Shown here piece by piece: positions 1 through 8,054 of a stretch of DNA of 64,000 nucleotides. Under the pieces are notes generated by a model. The model was not told the origin of the DNA. It was given only the letters and a program-made list of their open reading frames with translations, and did not search any database. The translations under genes and the position numbers were made by a program. Source of the DNA: Methylovorus menthalis (GTDB lineage: Bacteria; Pseudomonadota; Gammaproteobacteria; Burkholderiales; Methylophilaceae). Numbering within the stretch: position 1 is the stretch's first letter; each line of letters opens with the position of its first letter. The stretch covers positions 1 to 64,000 of the forward strand of contig NZ_JAJAQH010000006.1 of assembly GCF_020523625.1 (NCBI RefSeq), given 5' to 3'.

Positions 1-171
1 CGGACACAATACAACCAAGACACGCTTTTTTTGTCATACGAAGGTCATGGACACATTGCAAAAAAAGAGTAGGATCAAATGTAAATTGTTTGACCTGAGC
101 TTGATATCAGGCCAGACTCGACAACATAACTATAAGTATTCATAAGAGTCGTTAGCAGACGGACAGGTAGT

Positions 172-339
172 ATGAATACAAATGATGATCAGAAGGAAAG
201 CTTTGCTACACACCCGGGATGGCGTTGGAATTTCGCTGTAATTGCACTATTTTTCCTTGCCCTGGCTTTCTTGGGGTTGGCATTAGTTCTAGTCATTGAT
301 TCTAACTGGGCATATCAGGTGCTAGCGCCTCAAAAGTAA
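172..339 (+). CDS. small single-span membrane protein, paralogue A (55 aa)
   Basis: A short ATG frame encoding 55 residues. A polar N-terminus (about 1-14) is followed by a GWRW motif (16-19), one hydrophobic segment (about 21-43) and a C-terminal IDSNWAY block (42-48). The downstream gene at 391 encodes a clear paralogue with the same GWRW, FF, LAF, G and IDxxWAY positions, which is the main reason for believing both are real. An upstream GGACAGGTAG run (161-170) is a weak ribosome site. The predicted location is the inner membrane. I do not recognise the family and assign no function. Confidence 0.6.
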   Translation: MNTNDDQKESFATHPGWRWNFAVIALFFLALAFLGLALVLVIDSNWAYQVLAPQK

Positions 340-390
340 AAAGCCCCGAATTAATTGATATTTACTAATGTGATGACTAGATACAATGCC

Positions 391-585
391 ATGAGTGAAA
401 ATCCTGTGAGAAAGGGTGATCCTAACAATAAGCTAGGATGGAGGTGGCATATCATTGTTGTAGGAAGTTTCTTTTTTTCAATACTGGCGTTTGTTGGTGC
501 GTTATTCTTTTTAATCGATCCGGAATGGGCATATGAATTAATGCATATCTCACCTGTAGGTTCTGGAAAAGAGCTTGGTAAGTGA
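391..585 (+). CDS. small single-span membrane protein, paralogue B (64 aa)
   Basis: A 64-residue protein with polar N-terminus, GWRW motif at 16-19, a hydrophobic span (about 20-42), IDPEWAY motif, and a short polar tail longer than in paralogue A. I chose the ATG at 391, giving a start (MSENP) that aligns with paralogue A. The open frame also extends to 355, but that segment has no counterpart in A. It lies 51 nt after paralogue A and may be co-transcribed. The shared architecture suggests tandem duplication of a small membrane component. Function is unknown. Confidence 0.6.
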   Translation: MSENPVRKGDPNNKLGWRWHIIVVGSFFFSILAFVGALFFLIDPEWAYELMHISPVGSGKELGK

Positions 586-598
586 ATTGACCTAATAA

Positions 599-735
599 CC
601 TGACGGTATCTCTGTCGGTATCGCAAAATTTCAAATCGTAATATCCCGCAGCAGCATTGGTTTTCCTCCAGTTGTTTAGTAGCTATCTCCGCACCATTTA
701 TCCTCAATCCACACAGTATCCCAGTGCACTAAGTT
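599..735. repeat. degenerate intergenic repeat, copy 1
   Basis: This segment resembles positions 2796-2938. Both begin with an identical block GACGGTATCTCTGTCGGT, share TAGCTA plus an identical CTCCGCACCATTT block about 80 nt later, and end near ACTAAGTT. Spacing of the shared blocks is nearly constant while the intervening sequence has drifted. It lies in the 430-bp gap between paralogue B and the lipoprotein gene. The leading block can fold into a short hairpin. The class of repeat is not recognised. Confidence 0.6.
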
Positions 736-835
736 AACGCCTTGTTAGTCTATGGGTATCACCCCGAATCGAATGCCCGAGTCGCAGTCTCAAAACTGTA
801 GCTGGACGTTATGGGGGAAGTTACGCACCCAAGTG

Positions 836-863
836 AATAAAAAAAGCGCCCATCAGGCGCTTG
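836..863 (-). terminator. rho-independent terminator-like hairpin, minus strand
   Basis: AAGCGCC and GGCGCTT arms flank a 5-nt loop, with an A-run on the plus strand that becomes a U-run when read on the minus strand. No minus-strand gene is visible just upstream (863-1014), so it may be a relic of a lost gene. Apart from this hairpin and the repeat, I see no supportable gene in 586-1014. Confidence 0.45.
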
Positions 864-1014
864 GTGCTGGGAGTGCAGCCCGAATTCATATTGGGGACAC
901 CATACAATCTGATAAGCAGATTTTCGAATTGAGATAGTACGTATGGACTAAATACATCTTTGATTTTTCAGCTTATTCTGAAAGTGCAATGTTTATAAAA
1001 CCAGGGAGAAAATA

Positions 1015-1605
1015 ATGAATAAAGTCGTAGCTTTACTATTATGTTTTTCTTTACTTCAGCTGAGTGCTTGTGCAACCACCAAGCGATCATCCGTTGCATT
1101 TAATCAAGATTCAGGTGGTGGATTATCTGTGTGGAATCCAGATATGTCGGCGGCTGTAGCATATAGTAGCGGTCAAATTTGTATGCAGAGAGCATTAGCA
1201 ATAAAGGCTGTTGATAGTAGTACTAGCGTTAAGTTATCTGATGCAATTCTTAAATTATCAATCGCGGCTGAGAAATCAGCGAACCCTCAAGAATTACTCA
1301 GTCTTTCAAATACCATAAAGCAAACTGTCAGTTTATTGACGACTACGACTGAGCGTACGGCATTTTTGGATATGGGAATGTTTTACCTTTGTCAGATATC
1401 CGCTAACGGTGGATTGACCGATACGCAGGTTGCAGAGCTACTTAAGATACTTGCGATTACAGGTTCTGCAATGTCAACAAACGCGATAGGGGAAGCTGTT
1501 GCAGAAGCCGGCAAAGTGGACATTACCAAAGGCGATAACTTGAACTATCCGATTTCGGACAGTTTGAAGCAACAACTACTATCTCGAAAAAAAACTAAGC
1601 CATGA
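1015..1605 (+). CDS. putative lipoprotein, unknown function (196 aa)
   Basis: The N-terminus is a lipoprotein signal peptide: charged start, hydrophobic core, and LSAC lipobox with Cys19 as the predicted lipidation site. A good GGGAG ribosome site precedes the ATG. The mature part is mostly helical with many Ser/Thr/Ala residues and contains no catalytic motif I recognise. It is predicted to be membrane-anchored facing the periplasm. Its codon usage is more AT-rich than the housekeeping genes further on, like the rest of this accessory stretch. It stands alone, with about 230 nt downstream before the receptor relic. Confidence 0.75.
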   Translation: MNKVVALLLCFSLLQLSACATTKRSSVAFNQDSGGGLSVWNPDMSAAVAYSSGQICMQRALAIKAVDSSTSVKLSDAILKLSIAAEKSANPQELLSLSNTIKQTVSLLTTTTERTAFLDMGMFYLCQISANGGLTDTQVAELLKILAITGSAMSTNAIGEAVAEAGKVDITKGDNLNYPISDSLKQQLLSRKKTKP

Positions 1606-1831
1606 CCTGATCAATAGGCCTTGATCATATCCACGGTTAAGGCTTATTGATTTACTACAAATGTAACAATTATTTTTGATCCATTAACTAGCACCAATTT
1701 TCCTGCTTCAGCCTGTCCAAATGCTCTCTCACATGGGCCTGCCAGCGTACGTCCTGTATGGTCGTATTATGTGCTTTCACCTTAGCGATGGATGAGGCAG
1801 TCATGGCTTCTAGCGATCGCGCTTTTCATGA

Positions 1832-2200
1832 TCAAAAATTATAAGTCAGCGTTGCCCTCGCAGTCCTTGGCTCCACCGGGTGAAAGTGCACATCATCCAC
1901 TCCTGCCAGCGCATTGCCTTGCAGTCGGGATGCGTAGTAATAGTCGATGTCACTGTTTTTGCGGTTGAAGAGATTGAACATCTACAGGGCCAGCCGGGTT
2001 TTTTCATCCATTTTGTAACCTAGTTGCAGATAGATAATGGAGTTGAGGGCGGAGTGTACGTTGTTGTGTTCGATCAAGGGCCTGAGTACCAAAGTAGCAT
2101 ACCTGATGGATGGTGCCGGGGATGTAGTCGCCTGCCGCACCATTTACCATTTCTCTATGTTCATCCAACGCTATGCAATGAGGTTGAGCGATGTTTATAA
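1832..2200 (-). pseudogene. TonB-dependent receptor C-terminal remnant
   Basis: Read on the minus strand, this segment encodes the end of an outer-membrane TonB-dependent receptor. Recognisable strands include GDYIPGTIH, a VLRPLIEHNN stretch, a YLQLGYKMDEKTRLAL strand, MFNLFNRKNSDIDYYYASRL and a terminal RATLTYNF with the C-terminal aromatic Phe typical of beta-barrel proteins. Two lesions are visible: a one-base frameshift between GTIHQ and the ATLVLRP segment (near 2100), and an in-frame TAG just before MFNLF (near 1980). No N-terminal plug or rest of the barrel is present. This is a decayed fragment and it accounts for much of the 1606-2295 gap. Its upstream limit is approximate. Confidence 0.8.
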
Positions 2201-2253
2201 GCTCATCAATACATTCATAGCAAAACTCGACAAAGCCAGGAAACGCTTCGCGA

Positions 2254-2286
2254 ATAAAAAAGCAGGGCCGTAGCCCTGTTTTTTTC
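2254..2286 (-). terminator. rho-independent terminator, probably bidirectional
   Basis: A CAGGGC/GCCCTG stem (2263-2278) with a CGTA loop is flanked by an A-run on one side and a T-run on the other. It sits directly after the stop of the minus-strand gene at 2296. Confidence 0.75.
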
Positions 2287-2295
2287 TATCTCGAA

Positions 2296-2535
2296 TTACT
2301 CCCCGGCGTTGGGAGCAGGGGCAGTCTCAGGAGTCGGAGGAAGCTCTGCCGCAGGGGCCGCGTCCGGCGCTGGAGAAACGTCGGAAGATGGGGGGGTTTC
2401 TGTAGCCGGTGGAGTTTCAGCAGCCGGAGCAGTTTCGGAAATCGGCGCAGCGTCTGGAGGGAGGGGGGCGTCAGCAAAAGCCTCAGGTATGGAAATAGCA
2501 AAGAGTGCAGCTATCACAGCTATTGATCTTTTCAT
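2296..2535 (-). CDS. exported Pro/Ala/Glu hexapeptide-repeat protein (79 aa)
   Basis: The protein has a typical signal peptide (about 1-22, ending in AFA-DA). The mature region is made of about nine consecutive hexapeptides with the pattern x-x-(E/D)-x-x-P, for example ISETAP, AAETPP and ATETPP. It has no other domain and is expected to be an extended, acidic, disordered periplasmic or surface peptide. A terminator follows the stop codon immediately, and GGTAACC-rich sequence precedes the ATG. The opposite strand shows a Gly/Ala-rich open frame that is only the shadow of this repeat. Function is unknown. Confidence 0.7.
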   Translation of the reverse strand: MKRSIAVIAALFAISIPEAFADAPLPPDAAPISETAPAAETPPATETPPSSDVSPAPDAAPAAELPPTPETAPAPNAGE

Positions 2536-2795
2536 TATGGTTACCTTTCGCGAATTTATATGTCAGACAAGATGAATGTTCTGGGTGGTTTCCCCTGAGA
2601 ACGCCGCAACGTTACGATTCAATTCTTACTCGATACTTACTAAGATATCTTTGGAAATCGAAATCGTGAATTACCTGAAAACCATGTGATTTACGACACT
2701 CGGAATGGAGTGCTGAGGTCGCTCGGGGAAACTTTGGCCATACTTGACCGACGATAGGCCATTGATGAAATTATCACTGAATACCGCTCTTCCCC

Positions 2796-2938
2796 GACGG
2801 TATCTCTGTCGGTGCTGCTTAGTTCTAGATCGTCCTCAACGGCATGAATATTGGTTAGGGCCAATTTGTTTCATAGCTAACTCCGCACCATTTTCAGTGA
2901 ATATCCCCAACGTATATTGCCTTCGCGGTTACTAAGTT
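2796..2938. repeat. degenerate intergenic repeat, copy 2
   Basis: This is the second copy of the element at 599-735, with the identical 18-nt leading block, an ATTGGTT block, TAGCTA plus CTCCGCACCATTT, and a final ACTAAGTT. Here the leading block forms a CCGAC/GTCGG hairpin. It lies in the gap 2536-3088, which otherwise holds only the promoter region of the minus-strand gene at 2535 and the leader of the gene at 3089. Confidence 0.6.
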
Positions 2939-3088
2939 GCAGTAGCCGTGAGTTGCTGAAAAGGTCAGGAATCATAGTGCCGCCGAAATTTATATAAGCA
3001 CACAATATAACTAAGGCACTATTTTTATTGGAAAATGATGGTGCAAGGGCTAGACTTCATCCCACTACACTCGGAATGAAAGATCACG

Positions 3089-3439
3089 ATGTTTCTAATG
3101 TTTAAGTATTTGGTGACGGCTTTAATTGTGATCGTGGTTTCGGAGTTTGCTAAGCGTAATGATCAGCTTGGGGCGCTGATGGCGGCTGTCCCTTTGGTCA
3201 CGGTATTTACGCTTGTATGGCTGCACATAGAGGGGCAGTCACCAGAAAAGATCGTTAACCACTCTTACTATACCTTCTGGTATGTGCTGCCCACGTTACC
3301 CATGTTTCTGGTGTTTCCATATCTGTATTCAAAATTGAGTTTCTGGCCCGCGCTGATTTTCTCTTGCTTGCTAACCATCCTGCTGTTTGGCTTGTTATCC
3401 TTGTTTATGAAGAGATTTTCAATTTCCTTAATGGGTTAA
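3089..3439 (+). CDS. DUF3147-type integral membrane protein (116 aa)
   Basis: A 116-residue protein with four predicted membrane spans (about 4-17, 27-46, 66-84 and 88-110). The sequence VSEFAKRNDQLGAL followed by PLVTVFTLVWLHIEG matches my recollection of the DUF3147 family, whose members are small four-span inner membrane proteins of unknown role. Length fits the family. The frame opens with two close Met codons (MFLMFKYL), and either could be used. It stands alone with repeat copy 2 upstream. The family assignment is from pattern memory and not from a search. Confidence 0.7.
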   Translation: MFLMFKYLVTALIVIVVSEFAKRNDQLGALMAAVPLVTVFTLVWLHIEGQSPEKIVNHSYYTFWYVLPTLPMFLVFPYLYSKLSFWPALIFSCLLTILLFGLLSLFMKRFSISLMG

Positions 3440-3716
3440 TCATTCTTTCAATATGGATGGTATTTACGGCGGTATTTTGGTTTTTTGTATTTACGTTTGC
3501 CGCATGTTGCTTGGCTTGTAGTTAGTTGTTGAAAGATACTCTTCTCACTCCACTCTTTAAGGTCATCCATATCAACTAAGTTGCGCGTGCAAGTAATCGA
3601 CTCAAGCTGCAGTCAAAATGAGCCTCAACCTGACGTGGGAAATTGAGAGCGTCATGAGCGCGAAGCCTTATGCCTGTATGTCGCCCCGACATATAGCCGC
3701 AGCATCCAGCTCCCAC

Positions 3717-3732
3717 TAGTACCAAAGTACTA
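3717..3732. promoter_or_regulatory. palindromic operator candidate upstream of PEP-CTERM gene
   Basis: TAGTAC and GTACTA form perfect 6-bp arms around CAAA, about 87 nt before the chosen start of the PEP-CTERM gene. The symmetry and position suggest a dimeric regulator site. The remainder of 3440-3818 shows no gene. Confidence 0.4.
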
Positions 3733-3818
3733 TTATGTAATAAACCCCAAGCTCTACAATGGCGCCAGCATCAAGCAATATCTACAAAAACAGATTAGCC
3801 AACTATGGGGAACGCCAA

Positions 3819-4415
3819 ATGTTTAACAATTTTTTCAAGGGTCTGATTACCAGCCTTGCCTTGCTGGCAAGTGTGGCCGCCAACGCTGCAACTGACACTT
3901 ACGGTAATTTGCTGGCGGGTTCTTTCACACCTTCCAGTTCCTTCGCAACGCTGACTTACAGCAATGTCGGTAACGTTTACACCTTCACATTGACTGCCAA
4001 TGACCTGAACAGCCTGTTCACTACCGATGCATTTATCGGTGCCATCGCTGTGGATTCATCTGTAACCCCAACCGTTTCGAATGTCACAGGCGACTCGCCA
4101 GTGAGTGTCGCTTCCGGTAAGGGCCCTGGTGGTGGTTTTGATTTCCGCTTTGATCTGACTGGCCCCAAGAATGCCCGCCTGACCTCAGGCGAAAGCGTTA
4201 CCTGGACTGCAACGTTTGCTAGTGCTAGCTCAGTTGAACTGAGCGCATCCTCGTTTGCGCTGCATGTGCAAGGCCTGACCAAGGCGCAGGGTGATAGCGC
4301 CTGGTACACCGCTGGCACGCCAGGCGTATCCGCCGTGCCTGAAGCTGACACCTACGCCATGATGGCACTGGGTCTGGGCCTGATGGGCTTTGTTGCTCGT
4401 CGCCGTCGCGCCTGA
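3819..4415 (+). CDS. PEP-CTERM sorting domain protein (198 aa)
   Basis: This is an exported protein with an N-terminal signal peptide (about 1-23, ending VAANA). The C-terminal tripartite sorting signal comprises VPEADTYAMM (the PEP-like motif, here PEA), a hydrophobic span and a terminal Arg cluster (RRRR). Such proteins are handled by the exosortase/PEP-CTERM system and usually end up at the cell surface or in exopolysaccharide. I chose the ATG at 3819 because GGGGAA lies six bases upstream and the signal peptide begins there. The frame is open further upstream to 3759. The central 150 residues are beta-rich and Ser/Thr-rich with no enzyme motif. A strong terminator follows. Confidence 0.85.
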   Translation: MFNNFFKGLITSLALLASVAANAATDTYGNLLAGSFTPSSSFATLTYSNVGNVYTFTLTANDLNSLFTTDAFIGAIAVDSSVTPTVSNVTGDSPVSVASGKGPGGGFDFRFDLTGPKNARLTSGESVTWTATFASASSVELSASSFALHVQGLTKAQGDSAWYTAGTPGVSAVPEADTYAMMALGLGLMGFVARRRRA

Positions 4416-4432
4416 ACTCTGCGTGTGATATG

Positions 4433-4460
4433 AAAAAGCCCCGCTTGCGGGGCTTTTTTT
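4433..4460. terminator. bidirectional rho-independent terminator
   Basis: AGCCCCGC/GCGGGGCT arms with flanking A- and T-runs lie between the PEP-CTERM gene and the convergent GGDEF gene, and could serve both. Confidence 0.85.
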
Positions 4461-4485
4461 ATGGGGCTGAGCCTTGAGAAGCTGG

Positions 4486-6408
4486 TCAGGGCGCCACCCT
4501 GATCTGGTTCTTGCCACTGCGTTTGGCCTCGTACATGGCATTGTCGGCATCTTTCAGCAGGGCTTCTGGCAGTACATTGCTGGAGGGGGCGTAGTAAGCC
4601 AGCCCCAGGCTACAGCTGATGTGGCGTAGCAGGCCTCCCAGATTGATGGGGTCGCGCAGCAGGTGCAGGATTTTTTCGGCCACCAGTTGGGCGTGGGCTT
4701 GCGCTGGCATGTTTTCCAGCAGCACGACAAATTCATCGCCAGCAAAGCGGGCGACGGTGTCGGTTTGCCGTGTGGCGCTGCTCAATCGATTAGCAATTTC
4801 GCGCAGCAGCATGTCGCCAGCATCGTGGCCCAGCTCGTCGTTAATCTGCTTGAAGCCATCCAGATCAATAAACATCAGGGCCATCCACTGCTGGGTGCGG
4901 TCAGCGCGGGCCAGCGCCAGCGGCAATGCCTGGGTAAAAGCACGGCGGTTGGGCAGGCCGGTCAGTACATCATGCTTGGCTTCATTTTCCAGCAATTTTT
5001 GCAGGTGCTTGCGCTCGCTGATGTCAGTGAGAAAGGCGCTGAAGATATGCTTGCCATGCACCTCTATCTTGCTGATGCGTACTTCAATCGGGATGGTGCG
5101 GCCGTCCTTGCGTATGGCCTCCAGCTCCAGCCGTTTGCCGAGCACGGCGGCTTCGCCGGTATCCATGTGGTGCTGCATGCCATTGAGATGGGCCTGCCGC
5201 AGATGGGGCGGAATGATGACCTGGTCCAGGCGCTGGCCGATGGCTTCGCGTGCGGTCCAGCCAAAGGTGATTTCGGCCTGGCGGTTCCAGGCGGTGATAA
5301 CGCCGGCTTGATTGATGCTGATGTAAGCATCGTTGGCATTTTCGATCACCATGCTGATCTCAAGCTCGCGCTCTTTCAGTTCCTGCGCGGCGAGCGTTTG
5401 CTTGGCCATGGCGAATGACAGCATCTCATTGCTCTTGTTGAGCTCAAAGGTGCGCTGGGCAACGCGGTTTTCCAGCTCGTGCTGCAATTCGTGCAATGCC
5501 TGCTCGGCGACTTTAGTGGCATGAATGTCTTTGACGATGGAGACGAAGTACTCCAGTTCACCGCGCGGATTGAGCTGCTTGGTCACGCTCAGGCTCGCCC
5601 AGCGTAGCTCACCGTCCTTGCGTATGTAGCGCTTCTCGATCTGGTAGCGGTCAATTTTGTTTTCGACCAGCTGTTGAAGCAGATCAAGGTCAGCCTGCAA
5701 ATCATCAGGGCAGGTAATGTCCTTGAAACTGAGCAAATAAAGCTCATCGGCACGGTAGCCCAAAAAGCGGCACAGCTCTTCATTCACGCTCAGCCAGCCG
5801 CCATCGGGTGCCACCAGTGCTATACCAATGGCAGCCTTTTCAAAGATGGTGCGAAAGCGCGCCTCACTGGCATGCAGCACGGCTTGCGAGAGTTTGAGGT
5901 GCGATTCGGTCAGCGCTAGTGTTTCGCGCATGCGGATTTCCTTGCTGACGAGATCAGCCAGACAGATCAATATTTCCAGCTCGTGTTTGCTTAATTCGCG
6001 AGGATGCTCGTCGATAGCGCACAGGGTACCCAATGCGTAACCGCCCATGGTGCGGATGGGGATGCCTGCATAGAAGCGAATATGCGGGGATTGCTGCACC
6101 ATGGGGTTGTCGGCAAAGCGTTCGTCCAATAACGCATCTTCGACAACCAGGGGCGTTGTTTGTGTGATGGCATGGGCGCAAAAGGCAATGTCGCGTGGCG
6201 TTTCCTGTGCAGTCACGCCCACGCGTGACTTGAACCATTGCCGGTCACTATCCACGAGCGAAACAAGCGCAACAGGCACATTCAATGTCAGCGCAACGAG
6301 TTGCGTGATTCTGTCGAAGATGGGTTCTGGCTCAGAGTCCAGTAGCCCGAGGGCATGCAGCATGGTGATGCGTTCCGCTTCGTCCGGCGGCAAGGTGGCT
6401 GATTTCAT
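4486..6408 (-). CDS. GAF-PAS-PAS-GGDEF diguanylate cyclase (640 aa)
   Basis: A cytoplasmic c-di-GMP synthase that would join two GTP molecules. Domain order is GAF (about 20-165), PAS (about 185-305), a short coiled coil, a second PAS (about 350-470) and GGDEF (about 475-640). The catalytic loop reads AGDEF (556-560), a variant compatible with activity. An RQTD motif at 547-550, five residues upstream, matches the RxxD product-inhibition site. No membrane span is seen, so the input is presumably a cytosolic small molecule or redox signal sensed by GAF/PAS. The gene is monocistronic. It is separated from the lipid operon by about 50 nt and ends at a terminator. Confidence 0.92.
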   Translation of the reverse strand: MKSATLPPDEAERITMLHALGLLDSEPEPIFDRITQLVALTLNVPVALVSLVDSDRQWFKSRVGVTAQETPRDIAFCAHAITQTTPLVVEDALLDERFADNPMVQQSPHIRFYAGIPIRTMGGYALGTLCAIDEHPRELSKHELEILICLADLVSKEIRMRETLALTESHLKLSQAVLHASEARFRTIFEKAAIGIALVAPDGGWLSVNEELCRFLGYRADELYLLSFKDITCPDDLQADLDLLQQLVENKIDRYQIEKRYIRKDGELRWASLSVTKQLNPRGELEYFVSIVKDIHATKVAEQALHELQHELENRVAQRTFELNKSNEMLSFAMAKQTLAAQELKERELEISMVIENANDAYISINQAGVITAWNRQAEITFGWTAREAIGQRLDQVIIPPHLRQAHLNGMQHHMDTGEAAVLGKRLELEAIRKDGRTIPIEVRISKIEVHGKHIFSAFLTDISERKHLQKLLENEAKHDVLTGLPNRRAFTQALPLALARADRTQQWMALMFIDLDGFKQINDELGHDAGDMLLREIANRLSSATRQTDTVARFAGDEFVVLLENMPAQAHAQLVAEKILHLLRDPINLGGLLRHISCSLGLAYYAPSSNVLPEALLKDADNAMYEAKRSGKNQIRVAP

Positions 6409-6459
6409 ATGGCTCTCTTACACATCAATGGCCCAGCATAGGGGTATTGAAAATTGCAT

Positions 6460-7233
6460 TCAACCCTTATCTGGGGAGGGTTGCTGCTGTGGAGGAAACG
6501 TGGTGGTGTATTCCAGCAAGGCAATGCAAAAAGTAAGCCAGAGCAGGCCGGACATCAGGCCAGCCAGCACATCGCTGGCATAGTGGTAATGTAAAAACAC
6601 CCGGCTGCTGGCAATGGTGAATGCCAGAGAGCTGCCCAGCAGCAGGGCTGGCAGATGGTAACGTGAAGGCAGCAGGCGCATGACAAGGTAGGCCAGCAGG
6701 CCATACGTCACCAGCGAGCCGGAGCTGTGGCCACTTGGGAAGCTCCAGCTGTCTACCGGGGCACCATACGGGTTAATCGGGCGCAGGCGTTCAAATATAT
6801 CTTTCAGGCTGACATTGATCAGGCCATTGCCACCAATGGCCAGCAGGCTGCCCACGGCCAATTTGAACTGTCGCAGCCAAAGCATCAGCAATACTACCAG
6901 CACGCATATCACGGTGAGCGTCGAGGTATTGCCTAGATTCGTCACCAGGCGAAAGTACTGCATGGCGACGGGGCTGGCGTGTTTCCGCACGGTTTCGCTG
7001 AATTCGGCATCCGGCTGTATCAGGCTGCCGGTTTCCAGCAGATAGGCAATGCCGCAAAACACACCACCGGCCATGCTCATCAATAGCAGGCTGGTGATGA
7101 GCCAGCGTTTTTCAGAATCCGCACGCGAAAAGTGCGCCCGGTAAGCCAACGGCACAATCAGCCAAAGCGCCACCAGTCCCACCACATAATACTCAGCTGC
7201 GTATGTGGCAATGTGCATCCACCAGGTATTCAT
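6460..7233 (-). CDS. PAP2-family membrane phosphatase (257 aa)
   Basis: An integral membrane lipid phosphatase of the PAP2/acid phosphatase superfamily, likely acting on undecaprenyl pyrophosphate, phosphatidate or a related lipid. All three signature motifs are present: K144-x6-RP151-152, PSGH at 166-169, and SR210-211 followed by H217 and D221. About six transmembrane segments are predicted. It overlaps the upstream metallophosphoesterase gene by 4 nt (ATGA), so the two are translationally coupled, and with the lipid kinase further upstream they form a three-gene operon probably concerned with phospholipid or carrier-lipid turnover. The exact substrate cannot be read from sequence. Confidence 0.88.
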   Translation of the reverse strand: MNTWWMHIATYAAEYYVVGLVALWLIVPLAYRAHFSRADSEKRWLITSLLLMSMAGGVFCGIAYLLETGSLIQPDAEFSETVRKHASPVAMQYFRLVTNLGNTSTLTVICVLVVLLMLWLRQFKLAVGSLLAIGGNGLINVSLKDIFERLRPINPYGAPVDSWSFPSGHSSGSLVTYGLLAYLVMRLLPSRYHLPALLLGSSLAFTIASSRVFLHYHYASDVLAGLMSGLLWLTFCIALLEYTTTFPPQQQPSPDKG

Positions 7234-8042
7234 GACGATGTGCCTTCCAGATTCAGCGCTTCAGCAGATACCTGCACAAACTGCTGCTGGGCTTCCGCAT
7301 AATCCCAGCGCTCGACCATGCAGGGAACATGCCGCTCCTGGTAGCGAATCAGGTTGATGGAGTTGCCGGCATTGCGCCGGATGCGGGTAGATACTGCCGT
7401 GCCTGCCTGCACCGCCCATATGCGGCGGCGAATGTCGGGCCGTTTGTCATGCAGGGCAATCACGAACGGCAGGTGAATATGCCCGCCCAGTATCATGTCG
7501 GCCCCGGCCTCAGCCCACGCATTGACCGCGGCCTGATAGCCGTGCAGCAAATTGCCCTCATCGCGCTGTTCGGTCACATAAACCGGCTGGTGGGTGATGA
7601 CCAGCCGCAGTTGCTGCGGTCTCGCTTGTTGCAAGTGCTCGCATACCCGCTTGATCTGCGCGGGGGAGACTTCGCCGTCTTCATGCCGATAGGCCCGGGT
7701 GGTGTTTACGGTGATGGCGAGCAATTGGTCGTCGCGATACATGGGTTCAAGGTCCTGGCCAAAGGCATGGCGATGACGGCGATAGGGTGCCAGCACCCGC
7801 GCCGCCAGGTTGAAAAGTGGTATGTCGTGGTTGCCGGGAATCACCAATCTGTGCGGAATATTCAGGCTATCAACAAACGCGCGGGCATGCCGGAACTGGC
7901 TGCGCCGTGCCCGCTGCGTGATGTCTCCTGAAAGGATCAGCAGATGCGGCGCCTGCTGCCATAGCAAGGCTTGCAGTGCCTGCATCACGGGCAACTGTTC
8001 GGTGCCAAAGTGCGGGTCGGAAAGATGGGCGATCAGAGCCAT
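7230..8042 (-). CDS. calcineurin-like metallophosphoesterase (270 aa)
   Basis: A soluble dinuclear-metal phosphoesterase. The metal-binding motifs are in order: DPH at 9-11, SGDI about residue 39, PGNHD near residue 69, an internal ITHQP and GGHIH near the C-terminal third. No signal peptide is seen. Substrates for the family range from cyclic nucleotides to UDP-diacylglucosamine and phospholipids, and the operon with a PAP2 phosphatase and a lipid kinase favours a lipid-related phosphate ester. The start is the ATG 12 nt after the kinase stop. Its 3' end overlaps the PAP2 gene. Confidence 0.87.
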   Translation of the reverse strand: MALIAHLSDPHFGTEQLPVMQALQALLWQQAPHLLILSGDITQRARRSQFRHARAFVDSLNIPHRLVIPGNHDIPLFNLAARVLAPYRRHRHAFGQDLEPMYRDDQLLAITVNTTRAYRHEDGEVSPAQIKRVCEHLQQARPQQLRLVITHQPVYVTEQRDEGNLLHGYQAAVNAWAEAGADMILGGHIHLPFVIALHDKRPDIRRRIWAVQAGTAVSTRIRRNAGNSINLIRYQERHVPCMVERWDYAEAQQQFVQVSAEALNLEGTSS

Positions 8043-8054
8043 GGCGCCTAAGCC

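Noticed and set aside
752-937. A 61-codon frame in the gap before the lipoprotein gene
   Set aside because: No ribosome site, no signal or motif, and it crosses the minus-strand terminator hairpin.
2037-2273. A 78-codon plus-strand frame
   Set aside because: It overlaps the receptor remnant in antisense, has no ribosome site and runs into the terminator.
2309-2575. Gly/Ala/Ser-rich 88-codon frame on the plus strand
   Set aside because: It is the antisense reading of the hexapeptide-repeat gene, whose signal peptide and terminator support the minus strand.
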